DNA of 64,000 nucleotides, taken from assembly GCF_020379485.1 (NCBI RefSeq), contig NC_063450.1, positions 50,310,681 through 50,374,680 on the forward strand, read 5' to 3'. Source of the stretch: Brassica napus (Eukaryota > Streptophyta > Magnoliopsida > Brassicales > Brassicaceae). Shown piece by piece: positions 46,744-59,165 of this stretch (positions within the stretch are counted from its first letter, which is position 1; each line of letters starts with the position of its first letter). The notes under the pieces were generated by a model that worked only from the letters and a program-made list of their open reading frames with translations, made no database searches and had not been told where the DNA came from. The position numbers and the translations under genes were made by a program.

Positions 46744-46748
46744 CTATC

Positions 46749-47344
46749 AAAGGTGCAAAACATCAACAAGCTACTTCTAAAAATATGTCTATATTATATT
46801 TCACAGTAACATAAACTAATTGCTACATTGTTTTACTTTATAACATTATAGTTTTTAAAATTATATTACTAAGCAATTTATGATATAGCTAACTCCTTTT
46901 TTTTTGATAAAACAAAAAGTTGGTTATTCTTTCAAAAAGAAAAAAAGCTGTTCCTTCTTCAGGTTAGTGAGTTTCAAAACATATGAGCCAACACTGCTGA
47001 AAATGATATAAATGTCCGGATTTGTTTTATTTGTTAGATAACTTATTTCCTGTTTAGGCATACTAATCAGATTATCTTGAATAAAAACTGGGTCACAATT
47101 AAAAATAACAGTTTATCCATTTATTATATCTTCTCAATTCTTCAAATTAGTTCTACTAGCTAATGTAAGTTGATGAATATATATATTCTAATTTGTTTTT
47201 GGTTTGTACGTGGTCCCTTCTCTTGCCTATTTAAAAAGTGTCAAACACAGTAGTATGCTTAGCTCCTTCTATACTTATCCCTGATCTCTCCCAATCTCTC
47301 TTCTTACATCTCTTTTGTGTTTCATAGATCTCTATCAATCAATC
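46749..47344 (+). promoter_or_regulatory. CGA1 proximal promoter and leader
   Basis: About 600 bp lie between the copia right end and the CGA1 ATG. TATTTAAAAAG at 47228-47238 is the likely TATA box, and the CT-rich stretch 47262-47335 is the likely leader. The copia insertion has moved all farther upstream sequence 5.2 kb away. Confidence 0.55.
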
Positions 47345-48822
47345 ATGGGTTCAAATTTTCGTTACACTATAGATCTCAATGAAGATCATCAAAACCATCA
47401 ACCTTTTTTCTCTTCTTTTGGACCCTCTATTCATCAAAGTCGTTATCATCAACAACATCTTTATCATCACCAAGCTCCATCTAATCCCACTTCTTCATCA
47501 TCTTCTTTAGCTTCACCATCTCTTTCCTACCTCCCTTTCTTGATCAACTCTCACCAAGATCAAGTACATGTTGGGTATAACAACCATACTTTTCATGGCT
47601 TTCTTGATCCTCATATCTCCCATCCCCTTGAGGTATAAATTTTTTAAAGTGGAAACTCGTATGTACCAATATTTTTATGATACTAGAGAAGTTGTATAGT
47701 ATTCACATAAAAATTTAATTAACTAAAGTATTTTATCATGGTATATGGAAATTTCAGACCAAAAAGTTTGTATATGATGGTGGATCATCATCAAGCGATC
47801 AAATGATGCCAGAGAAGGAGACACGACTTAAGTTGACGATAAGGAAGAATGATAATCATCATGACCAAACCGATCTTCCTCAATATCCGACAAAAGGCGA
47901 GACAGAAAGTAATTCGCTCAAGTGGATGTCTTCGAAGGTGAGATTTATGAAGAGAAAGACGATGATCACCCCCACCGACAACAACAAACAATACGTTAAG
48001 AACGACCAGTCCTTGAACGTTAGCAATCTCGAAGAAGATCATCTCAAGAGGATTTCGAAAAATCAATACAATATGATTGCGAACAAGAATGGTTATAACG
48101 GAAGCAACAACTGCGTAACTAGGATTTGCTCCGATTGTAACACGACCAAAACTCCTCTTTGGAGAAGTGGCCCGAGAGGTCCCAAGGTAATCACCACTCA
48201 CATAAAAATTAAAAATTATTCAAAGAATTGATTTCTTTTTATAGAACTAGTTAATAATATAAGAATCGTAAATCTATAAAACCACTAACAAAAACTAATC
48301 CGTAAAACCAATTTTACTTGGTAATCCTAACTAGGTCACAAGATAATTTAGCTAACTCTTATTTTGGTTGTGCTATTACAGTCTCTTTGTAACGCGTGTG
48401 GGATAAGGCAAAGGAAAGCGAGACGGGCTGCTATGGCCGCTTCAGGCGCAACCACAACCTCTGACTTGTCACCGCCGCTCCTGAAGAAGAAGATTCAAAA
48501 CAAGAACAAGAGATCAAATAAAGTTGGTAGTCTCTCTTCTCCTTTGGCCTCAAAGGTACATAAATATAAGAGTATGACCACATCTGTGGCGGAGGCAGTG
48601 CTGATGATGGAGGGCGCGGGCGCAATAACCGGGGATTTGGAAACTCAAGGCAAATCCACTATGTCGTCTTCTTCAACATCTACCTCTTCAAACAAGTGTT
48701 ATTTTGATGAGCTAGCCATAATTTTGAGCAAAAGCTCAGCTTATCAGCAAGTTTTTCCTCAAGATGAGAAGGAGGCTGCCATTTTACTAATGGCTCTGTC
48801 GTACGGAATGTTACACGGGTGA
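47345..48822 (+). CDS. CGA1: B-class GATA transcription factor CGA1/GNL (GATA22)
   Basis: Three exons, 47345-47632, 47758-48186 and 48382-48822, join to 385 residues (about 352 recalled for Arabidopsis AT4G26150). Start is MGSNFRYTIDLNEDHQNHQP; upstream in-frame codons have only GTG. The N-terminus is rich in His, Gln and Ser. One GATA zinc finger of the C-x2-C-x18-C-x2-C type (Cys220, Cys223, Cys242, Cys245) is split by intron 2 between GPRGPK and SLCNACG, and is followed by a basic tail (RQRKARRAA). The LLM motif that marks this B-GATA subgroup is at Leu374-Met376 (AAILLMALSYGM). The Arabidopsis protein is cytokinin- and light-induced and promotes chlorophyll synthesis and chloroplast development. 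The extra length is in low-complexity segments after the finger and in the N-terminal half. Confidence 0.95.
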
Positions 48823-49632
48823 TCCTTTAATCAAAACTCACGTTTTTAGGTAAGAAGTTAGGGAATTATTATAATTAATGGTACCATAATCCATCGTATA
48901 CGTTGTTTACGTTTGGTTCTCTCGGTGATGGATCGATATCAGTCAGTCCAACTTTATGGGGTTTAATTGTTTTTAATAATGAAACTATTTTGTATGGAGC
49001 TTGATATTCCGAGGATGTGGTTGTTCTTTATTTTTCATTTATTTATTGCGTTCGAAATTTGAGAATTAATATACGAATTACATTAATTTTTCCATATCTC
49101 TATATCACTATATATATATGGTATCTCGTCAAGTTGTAAAACATTGTCTTTGCTTTTTAACATTACAGATATTGTTTCTCAGTAGATCTATATATATGAT
49201 ATACTTTTTGGGTGGATCGGTTGATATGCAATCCCCTAAAATATTATTTGAGAAACGATTTGTCTTGCATCACCACAATAATTTTAGAAGAAAAATGATG
49301 ATATGACACCAACAAGATGATATGCATTGAAGCCAATTGTGACATAAACATTTTACATTTATTTTTTATTTATATTTTTTGATGATTTTTTTTCAAAAAT
49401 ATGATAATCATTCATAAATCATCATTAATATAATAATAAATAATATTCTTTGTGTTTTATAATAAGTATCACTTAGATACATTTCACGCAGATTAAAAAA
49501 CTAAAAAAATATACTAATCTACCTTTATTTATTATACAATTATTTAAATAAAAATAATTTATCTAAACATCTATTGGTTATTTAAAAGGGTAAGAAAAGA
49601 TTTAATGTGAAAATTTACATCAGAAATATAGA

Positions 49633-49668
<36 letters not shown>

Positions 49669-49987
49669 TTATGAAACAGAGTGAGTATAACAGTAGAAAT
49701 AGAAACATAATAATAATATAGAATTTTTAAAATATTATCAAATTCTATTTTATAATTATATAATTTTTATTACTAGAATAATTCTTCAAAATTTTATGTA
49801 GGTTTTTAAAATGTAGTTTTATAATCCCAATACAATTATTAATATTTACGAATTTTAGAAATATTATTTGTTTTATGTTTTCATAGTTATATATCTAACA
49901 AAATTTCCTCTTATTTTTTTAGAGTTTGATTTAATATATTTTAAACAAAAGAAATACAAAAAAATCTTTTCAAGACTATAATTTTAG

Positions 49988-50079
<92 letters not shown>

Positions 50080-50303
50080 TACAAATTTAAATAAAAACTT
50101 ATTTATTTATCTTAGTTTTTACATATAATTAAATTTTGAAAATAAAATTAAATATTGTAAGCAAATAAGAAATCTAAAAATTTACAAAATTTTATTTTTA
50201 AATAAAATTTAAATTTTAAAACTTTTATTTTTGAATATAGTGTAGGAAAACACCTAGATATAGGTAAGATTAGTGTATAATGCACACAAAAATAGCATTT
50301 TAA
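48823..50303. other. CGA1 3' flank and AT-rich intergenic
   Basis: Likely 3' UTR to about 49050, then AT-rich sequence with microsatellites, including a TA run at 49635-49664. No gene recognised. Confidence 0.5.
49996..50075. repeat. Long (TA)n microsatellite
   Basis: About 40 uninterrupted TA units. It can extrude as a cruciform and is likely highly variable. Confidence 0.97.
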
Positions 50304-50566
50304 GGGCATCTCAACTCCACTCAATTTCTTATTCTAAAATGAAGTAAAATTAAGTATGATGTAAAAAATGGTTTAACCCTACTCTATTTTTAACATCACA
50401 ATGGTGTAAAACATGAGTTTACTCCATAAATAGAATAATCTATTTTTTGTTTGTTCATTACTCCATTATAGAGTGAAAAATAGAATATGGTTACAATACT
50501 TTTTACTATATATTCTATTTTACTTCATTTTAGAGTAAAAATGAAGTTTTATATCAGAGATGCTCT
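50304..50566. mobile_element. MITE, GAGCATCTC type
   Basis: The left end GGGCATCTCAACTC and the right end in reverse complement AGAGCATCTCTGATA form imperfect inverted repeats around AT-rich sequence with TTTACTCCATAAATAGAATAA. A second, partial relative lies at about 50752-50893 (GGACATCTCTAACG... TTTACTCCATAAGTAGAATAA). Confidence 0.5.
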
Positions 50567-50893
50567 AACTACTTACAGAGAAGGGGTAATATAGTTGATA
50601 TGTTAATAAGAATGGTTGTATTAAGCAAAGAGATCATGGCCAAAGTAACTAAAATTCGTGTGCTATACAACCAGGTCTTATTAATTAAAGAGCAACGACA
50701 ACTTTTTAGTTTTATCTCCAAAGTTAGACCTTGTAACCATCCTCTTAGCTTATGGACATCTCTAACGACACTCTATTTTTTGCTCGAGTGAAATAGAGTA
50801 TGTAATAAAAAATATTTTAATTCAACTACGTATCTCATTCCATAATGAAGTTTACTCCATAAGTAGAATAAACAATTTTTTGTTTGTTCAGTA
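50567..50893. other. Intergenic with partial MITE relative
   Basis: Holds the second copy of the MITE-type sequence noted above. No gene seen. Confidence 0.4.
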
Positions 50894-52380
50894 CTAGAGA
50901 TGTCAACTGGTTGGGTGCCCATGGACATGGCCCAGTCTAGGCTGTTTTGGGCGATTTATGATTAATCCCGAATATTTTATGGTCCAGTTGAGCTAAAAAC
51001 CCAGTTTAACCATCGAAAATTTGGTCTAAATTGGGTTAGCCCAGTACATAAAAAAACAGGTTTTTTAATTTTAGGGAAAAATTAGATCTGAGTTCTTTTG
51101 CTATTAAAAATGGTTCTCTCCTTCTAGATTCGTCTTCTCTAGCGTTGATACTCTAAACCCTAACGAAATTTCTCCATTTTTCTACTTGTGATTTCTTTTT
51201 TCTCGCGATTACAGGTATGATTCTCGATTTCTAGCTTCTGTAACTTTGAGTTTAAGCTTCGATCTTATTTGATGTTCAAAAAAGAAGCTTCGATCTTATT
51301 CTCGACACAGTGAGTTTAACTCGTCATCCATCTCGTTCTCTGTTGTGGGTTTTGTGTGTTCATGTTTCTGGGTTTCATTTTTTCGTAATAAGAGGATTAA
51401 CCGATGAGTGTGATCGGTTTGATCTAGCTTTGAATTTGTCGTGAACGTTTAGTTATTCTCGTGATTTGCTTAGTTAAAATCGTGATGAACCGGTTGGTTA
51501 AAATCACAGCAAAGGACTCCTTTTATTTGTTTAGTTGTTTTCTCTTCTCTGCTCAATCCATATAAACTGTTATTCTCGTGAACGTTTAGTTGTTTTCTCT
51601 TCTCTGCTCAATTACGGCTGCTGTTCTAGTCTTCACAATGTTTTGCTTCCTTTTGGTTGTCATGTTTTGTTGCATATAGTTAAGTCATTGTGTTATCTTC
51701 TAGGCTTCTAAAGAACCTGAGAGGTACATTGATTTGTTTGCTGTATAGTTAATCAAGTTTGGTGCTATTTAAAGATTGCTATCAGTTCTTTTGCTTCATT
51801 ACATCTTAGAGGTATGATCACTACTTAGCGTCTTAGAGTTTTTATACTGTGTGAACATGTGATTGCCATTGTATACTTAGCGTGAGTCTAGCATCTGATC
51901 TTCTTGCATGGTATAAGAACACGAGGTTGAATCTTTTTTTTTTTTTCTTGCAGGCTGAAGACAAGCTGGAAACAGAAACAAAGAGTTATATCAGCAGTGT
52001 AAACAGAAACAAAGAGTTATCAAAGTGTTTCATAACCTTGCAAAACAAGTCTTTTGAGACTATTTCAATTCAGTCATATTTGAATTATTTTTTTTTGAAA
52101 AAACATATTTGAATTTTTATTGTTGGATTTAAAGATTTTCTGTAATTTTTATTTGCTATAAGTATATAAGTTTGAAAATTGAGTTTACAAAAATTGATTA
52201 TGAACAAAATTGAGTTAATTGTCAAAAAAAAAAAAAAAGGGTTGTCGTAGGCTATTTCCAATGAGTATGGACTAGCTTGGGTGTCAGTATTTTTGGATAT
52301 GGGTATGGATGTTATATGGGTGCATGTGTTTTTGGGTATAGGTGTTAAATGGCAAAACTGTACACACCTATTTATAGAAT
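50894..52380. mobile_element. Possible hAT-like non-autonomous element
   Basis: Begins TAGAGATGTCAACTGG followed by repeated GGCCC/GGGC words, a terminus style seen in plant hAT elements. The interior looks like UTR and intron sequence. It has several local duplications: AAGCTTCGATCTTATT twice near 51255 and 51286, TTTAGTTGTTTTCTCTTCTC twice near 51528 and 51585, and AAACAGAAACAAAGAGTTAT twice near 51967 and 52000. The right end is not defined; a TAGGTGTTAAATGG block near 52340 is in direct, not inverted, orientation. Confidence 0.3.
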
Positions 52381-53169
52381 AAAATATAGATTTAAGTTGG
52401 AGTAATTTTACTTCATTTTTTTAATTCTATTTTGGTAGAAAAAAAAAGAATTTTACATTGGAGATATTCTTATATTATGAGCATAAATGCACTCGGCTGA
52501 AGATTATAATTCTCCGATACAATGTACTACCTCCGTTCCCAAAAATAAGATTTTTTTCTTGTTTCACAAAGATAGATTTTATATATTTGTTAAAGTACTT
52601 TTTTATACTTTTGAGGAACATTAATTGAAAATATTTGAATTGATTAAATTTTATTGGTTGAAAGTTATTGGAAAATATATAATAAAATAAAAAATAAATT
52701 AAATTATAAACATTTATTAAATTCTTAATAAACGTGTATACTCTAAAAAATTTTACTTTCGGGAACGGTATTAAATACGAATGTCTTCAAGTTCACATGT
52801 TTCGTGTATATAACCAGGCCATCATTGGGTTCAACAAAAAAAACTAGACCATCATTGGTGCATGTATTGTAGAAATATAAAATTACGTTTAGCTAAATTT
52901 TATCAGTTCTTAACATGGGTCTTAGATCATTTATGGACATCCCCATGGTGCCAGGCTGCCAGCCCAAATCTTTTTAGCTCCACTGTGAGATATTTATTGG
53001 CCCAGATATGCCCTCGTGAGAAGTCTAGGAGCTATGTATTCTTTGTCGATATACTTCGTGAGAGTCTAAGACGGACATTAATAAGTGAGATCTAAGACGG
53101 ACATTTATAAGTGGAAACAAGATTTGTGAGAGTGAAACTTAGAGCTATTCAAAGAAGATGCAACGGAGA
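52381..53169. other. Intergenic, no supported gene
   Basis: AT-rich. A stretch at 52530-52780 with AATAAGATTTTTTTC...TTTTACTTTCGGGAACGG resembles another inverted-ended MITE. No coding signal. Confidence 0.35.
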
Positions 53170-53177
53170 GGCTTACA

Positions 53178-54091
53178 CAGTGCCGTGCCAAGGCATATAG
53201 GGGCCTAAGGCAAACTTTTGAATAAATGCTTTTCATTTAAAATTTAGAAATATTGTAAGATAACTTAAAAAAATAAAATTAATGAAAACAAATCTATTCA
53301 AAAAAATAAATACAATTTTTTTCCAAAAATTATTTAAACAAAACAGTAATATAAAAGGACAACTAAGATATAATTTGTTTTTCTTATTTTCAATTAACTA
53401 TTTTGCCAAATTTTCATACTCAACATTTATAAGAAAATAATTTCATATATCGCCGCCTCGACGCATTCCTTTCTCTCTCCGACATCGTCCCACACAGAAA
53501 GAAAGAGCGCGGAGCCCTGGCCCGAGCCATAGGTCCACTAACGTAAAGCGAGGAGTTGAGCCGAAACTGGCGAACCGAAGTCACTTTCGGAAACCATACT
53601 TCCTACAGCTAATATGTGTCCAATCCTGTGGAAATGCGCAAACGAACGTGAGCTGCTATACCGAATACCCTGCTGGCCATCGGGGACCGAGTGGTAAGGC
53701 CATGATCTGCAGGAATATATGATAATTAGGTAATTTAATATTATCAATACATTCTAGATGTATTTTATAAAATTAGTAATTAAATAACTAATATACAAAA
53801 TTAGCATTTTAACACTATTTAAAATAAAATTTTCTATTTAACTTAATTCCATATATCAGCACACACGATTTGACATGTATTCATTGTTTAAGATCCTAAA
53901 TTTAAGATCCTAGATTTATTGTGTTTAAGATCCTAACATGAATTCAAGCGGAAAAATAACTTCATGCTAACCTTATACACTACTGCCAATATGTTAAACC
54001 AGAACTTAAAAATTTTGGGCTCTAAAGTATTCAATATTTTGGTGAGGCCTGAGGCAAATGCTTTTCTAGTAACACATAAGGCACGGTTCTG
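53178..54091. mobile_element. Non-autonomous hAT element with perfect 8-bp target duplication
   Basis: The left end is CAGTGCCGTGCC. The right end in reverse complement is CAGAACCGTGCC, with further subterminal matches (GGGGCCTAAGGCAAA against inverted TTTGCCTCAGGCC). Flanks carry an exact 8-bp duplication GGCTTACA at 53170-53177 and 54092-54099, the duplication length of hAT transposons. The element is 914 bp and has no transposase. Its AT-rich body contains a GC-rich block at 53452-53722 that does not match its surroundings. Confidence 0.85.
53452..53722. other. GC-rich foreign-looking block inside the hAT element
   Basis: About 270 bp of much higher GC than either side, with sharp edges. 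Words such as GAGCCCTGGCCCGAGCC and CTGGCCATCGGGGACCGAG do not look like crucifer intergenic DNA. It contains no conserved protein domain I recognise; a 69-codon minus-strand frame at 53538-53747 is not convincing. Composition and style suggest captured organelle (mitochondrial) DNA, but this is unconfirmed. Confidence 0.4.
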
Positions 54092-54099
54092 GGCTTACA

Positions 54100-57000
54100 T
54101 TTTGGCGAGGAAAGCAAACACGTTCAACAAGAGCTTATGATTGTTTTTAGATATAGTAGTAACAAATTCATTCAATGGAGACGCTTTTAAAAGGACTACA
54201 TAGGCCCATATTGTTGGCGGTCCACACTCGAATGGACAACTGGCACTTCGCTTATTTTAGATGCAACTATTGGAAAGTAATCCATTTTTTCATTAAAAAT
54301 TTAAAAACTGATTCAAGAAATGCAAAGTAGTTTTATCCTTTTCAAACCTGTATGAATTTTTTTATTTATGCTTCTTGTATCTCTTCGACCAGTAGAAGTC
54401 ATACTGTTTATGTTATTATGAGAGAGACACTTGAAGCTTGAAAGACCTGAATAGTTTTTTTTCTAAGAGCAACTTTAGACCATCTTCAAGGAGTATTTAG
54501 AGAATGAAATAATAAAAATAAAAGGGAAAACACGTGAAAGTTAATAACCGCTCCTCTTTTTAGAGCTCTCGAAAACCCAGTAGTTGACAAATGTTTCATT
54601 TCTAGTGATTTATATTTTTAACAAAATAAATATTAATTATATAACTGAATAATATTATTATTATATTACTGAGAACTTCATTTAAATAGTTTTATCATTA
54701 AGATCGTTCTTTATCAATTAGATTCCCAAACTGAGTTTCTCATCCATAAAATAATTCTGTTTTATTATGTTTTATTAAATACTCTAAGATATTATGCGAG
54801 AAATCTTTCATAGAAGTGCTCTAAGCTAGTACCATAATTAAGCCAGATTTTGATGATCTGTCATTTTTTTATTTTTTATTTTTTATTGAATTTTAAATTG
54901 AATCAATTTTCTCTATATACCTAATTTGGTTCAAAATCAGCAAACTGTTCTTACAGCTGTAAACTCACATTCTCTGTAGCAAAACTGACTTGAACTGACT
55001 ATTCTATCCTTTATGATTAAACACATTAGAATAAGAAATATAAACTTTCATCTTCTCCCCCGTAAGATCTCTTTTCTCTTCTTTCATCAATATTAATGGA
55101 TTCTTTTCAAATTCAATCTGTCAATCTTTTTTTTTTGAATCCTCCAATTTGTTTTTGTTGCCAATCATATAAAAGAGTTCTTTCTTGTTAATTCATCATC
55201 ACCATTCACCACTATCACAGTGATTCCATAGACACTGGGTGCATCATGTATCTCTCCATTATGATTTAGAAATTGAAAATCAATGGATGGTTTGTGGATT
55301 TCGATGTATTACAAGACCCTGGGGAATTGGCAATCTGCTACTAGTTAAGTACAGGTTGGCCGTACGTTAATCAAAAATGTTAAACGCTAAACTTTATCGT
55401 AAAATATTATATAAATTGTTAGTTGATAACTTTTCAATCCAAATGTATGCTTCCAGAAAATATATCAACTGATACATCTTTTGTTAGAGGTTATATTTAC
55501 ATGTAAAACATAAATGAATCAATAGCATACATAACAAAAAATATTTTTATCAATCTAATATGTTATTTAGCATGTAAATATAATGTTAGACGTAAATTAT
55601 TAGTTTATCCCGTTAACTTATTTTGTAATATTCAACATATAATGTATCAGTTAATATTTCTTAAAAAAAATATATTACCAGCCATTTTTTAAAGTGACAA
55701 TATTCTTTGTAACATCTAATCAAATATGTATCAACTAATACTTTGTAATATCCAACTAATCATTTATCAGTTATCGTTGCCCATAATTTGATAACAATAT
55801 AAGAAAACATGTATCATCACACAATACCTAATCTGTATCAACTAACCATATATTTATCAGTTAACACAATCTAATTTGTTACATAGTCGCTACAATTACT
55901 CATACTCGCTAAAGTTGTGCATTGTGTTGAACGGAACTATATGTAGCCGAAAACAGAGTCACAGTGGTGAAACATTGGCACTCGTCATGTAAGGGGGAAA
56001 CTTTTTTTCATATTTTTTTGAGGTGTAGGAGACGATGAAAATGGTGGAGGAAAGGAGACAAGAGGAAACAGTAGATTAAATCTTGTTTACGGTTAAAGAA
56101 ATATATATGAAGTTATTAGAAAAAAAATAGGAAAATAGTGCTGAGAAATTAACAGAAATATGAGAGAGAGAAGAGAAGTGAGTAAAGGGTATAATTGGAT
56201 TATCATATTATCAACAGTGTCAAATATAGTTAAAGGGTATTTTCTTAATTATGGTTTTTGTAGATATAGGAGACCTAAATACTCTTTTAAATTATACTCA
56301 AGAAAAAAAACAGCTTGCACAATAAAAATGCATCAGCAAAAAGAAGCAGTGTGTACTCTTTTTTTATCAACATATACAGTATGTTGTTTTCGAGTCTTCA
56401 GTAAATATATAGAAAATATATATGACCCATAACCTTCAACCTTCGTGTGCAAAGAAATGCTCCAAGACAAATATATATAAAGTATCATATTGGTTAATTA
56501 CTGTATAACTCGATATCTGAAGTTATCTGTCAATAAATCCGTAAAGCAACTTGGACATTTAAAACTAAGTTGCACGCGTAGCAACAATTTTAATCTACCA
56601 CATGTTTTATCTGTTTTATACATTCGTGCATCTGAACCTAATCGGGTACTTGGAGTTACACTGTGAAACCAGACATCTATCTATATTGTAAACCGTAGAC
56701 GCAGGCGTTCGTAAACTTTTCTTGTTAGTAGTACAATTTACTCGTAGTCACATGCAATAAAGATAAAGCAGATGATAGATTAATATGTATGTAAACTCCA
56801 CGGTCGTTCAAAAAAAAAGAATGCAAACTCCACAAATCTAAAAGCATGGTTGTTCTTGTTTGAGAAAAACGTTTAACAAATTAGTTCACTATTTACATTA
56901 CCAAAATACATATCTAGTTGACATCAGTAGAATTAACTGTTTTGAAATGGTCACTTAAGGGAGTAGATTTTTTTTTTTTTATCAAACAAGGGAGTAGATT

Positions 57001-57600
57001 ATATGTTACAAAAAGGAGTAGATTATACATTTACGTGTTTTATTTCTGCGCATATGAATTGGACTGACTGTCGTATTCTCTCTTTTTACATTTGTTTATT
57101 TAAGTATTAATTTTTTTCTCTTTTCTATCTTTTTATATTTGAACATGAGAATCAGTGTCCAAAATGGAAGCTATTAGCAATGTTGGTTGATGATTTATTT
57201 TCTTCTTTTGCAAAAGTGAAGCCTCATAATATATACGTACATATATTGAGACCCATTCATGCATTATTTAAAATGATAGAAGATCATAATTAAGTGTACT
57301 AGTTAATTCTAAGATATTATTGTAAAGTTACAACTTGACATACTCCATGTGTATTTTTTAATTGTCGAGGCACTTTTGTGTTCTCGGTCATATTTACAAG
57401 TTACAACTAGTCTCACAATTATTATACAGCCATTCATAGTATTAAAAATACACCTATTTCTGCAGGAAAAATTTAATGAAGTCCCCTCTGTATATACAAA
57501 TGCATTCTTTCGCAAGTTCCAATGAGTATAATAATAGTAGTCGATTGTTCCAGAGCTTGGCTGATAATGCTAGTGTAAATCATAAAATTTATGTCGGAAA
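54100..57600. other. Intergenic, no supported gene
   Basis: AT-rich. The block 55380-55900 repeatedly uses CAACTAA/ATCAGTTA-type words in both orientations. This may be a decayed element. The short frame at 56160-56432 has no known motif. Confidence 0.4.
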
Positions 57601-57788
57601 AGCATGATTAATGAAAGTTTTTATTGGTATATAAGAAACCATCTATTAATTTTTAATAAAAAAAAAGTAAGAATCGGTTCTTAAATATTATTTAAGAGCA
57701 TATTCTTAGCTTTTTTAGTTAAAAGTTAAGATACCGTTTCTTATATTCCGATAAAAATCTCATTCTAATAACACCTATTAATCATGCT
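57601..57788. mobile_element. Foldback MITE, copy 3
   Basis: Perfect 12-bp inverted ends AGCATGATTAAT / ATTAATCATGCT, and the same TTAGTTAAAAGTTAAG and GGTTCTTAA interior as the copies at 9.9 and 39.8 kb. This copy is more decayed inside but keeps the cleanest ends. Confidence 0.75.
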
Positions 57789-59165
57789 CTAAGAAGCATC
57801 AAGGTAACAAAATTTATTTCTTTAAGGTTGTGACTGATAATTAGTAGAGTAAAATAGTGAAAATGAAAAGATGAAAATAGAAGGAAAAAAAACTGTCAAA
57901 TCCAGAGTAATATTTTCATCTACCAAAAGTTGAAAGAACATTTACCTCTACTTTTTTCACTGTGTAAAGAGTAAATGAGCTGAAATATTTTCCACTTGAC
58001 CGGATAAAATCAGAGAAAATGGGCTTAAATAAATTTTCACTTACTTTATACAATACAGTCACACCCTAAATTTGGACCATCGAGAACACGAACAAATATA
58101 ACTGCTAATTGGCCATTATACATAGCGTTTATTAATCGCTATACCAATATGAAACTAAAACATATAGACCTCAATGTCATATATGTGAATCATTAGAATT
58201 TACTTGCAATTCTACTCTAAATGCATATTTAGCTAATATAATGTAGATGCGAGAACTAGCTAGCTTACAATAATTCGGTTAATACGATCCGGTTACCAAA
58301 CCAGTATTGTACAACGCATGTTTAAATCTTTCTTGATATTTTTAAAATAAAATGTTAAGAATAAGACATACTATATATTAATTTTAATTAATTACATCGA
58401 CCTTGTGCATGCGGTCTTTTAGTGGTAAGTGCTTTTTTGGGGGTGTGGAGTTTTATAAAAATAAATATATTTCCCCACTAAATTTTTATCTGTTGATTGA
58501 TAAATTTATTATCAGAACATTTTTTGTTGTTGTCGTGGTACAATTTTTCAGAATTATCAATCAAATTCATAGTATTAGAACATTAAATATAAAAGAACCC
58601 ATAAAATTAACTTTGACCACATAAATATAACTAACGTCAAAGTAAAGAATATATCAAGAATCTTATCTCGGCAGCCATATATGGATCCTGTAATCATGAA
58701 CTGGACCGTATCCTTATAGCGTGATCAGCGTGTGAATGCAAATAATTTTGGCCGGATAAAGTATTTTAAGTTCATGAATTTTTTTATATAGTTAAGGTGC
58801 TACTGATTTTGTGTGAATATTGAGGCTATTGATTTCCCCTTAACTGTTCATATTTACAAAATAAAAAGGAACAATAATAAATTATGAAGGTACAATAATG
58901 TGCTAAAGTTTTCAATGAAAAGGCAAGTTTTGGCTTCATATGCACATAGAATAATAATATAAAATATATAATTACTACTGTATTGAGACAATAATTCAAA
59001 TTTGTTAAGCTATGACATCAACACTTTTTGCTATCTATAATCTTATTGTCAAAAATGAATACAAAAAGGTTCGAAGTTTTATACTTCAAGTTGTAAATAT
59101 AACTCTTTAATTTGTATAGCTTAAGGTTTTGTTTATACATGAAAAAGAAACTCAAATACACTTGC
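57789..59165. other. Intergenic, no supported gene
   Basis: AT-rich with no recognisable gene or RNA. The frame at 58403-58624 does not begin with a convincing start context and has no motif. Confidence 0.4.

Noticed and set aside
51155..51175. Telomere-like AAACCCTAA
   Set aside because: A single occurrence without tandem repetition.
53538..53747. 69-codon minus-strand frame
   Set aside because: It lies in the GC-rich block of the hAT element and has no recognisable domain.
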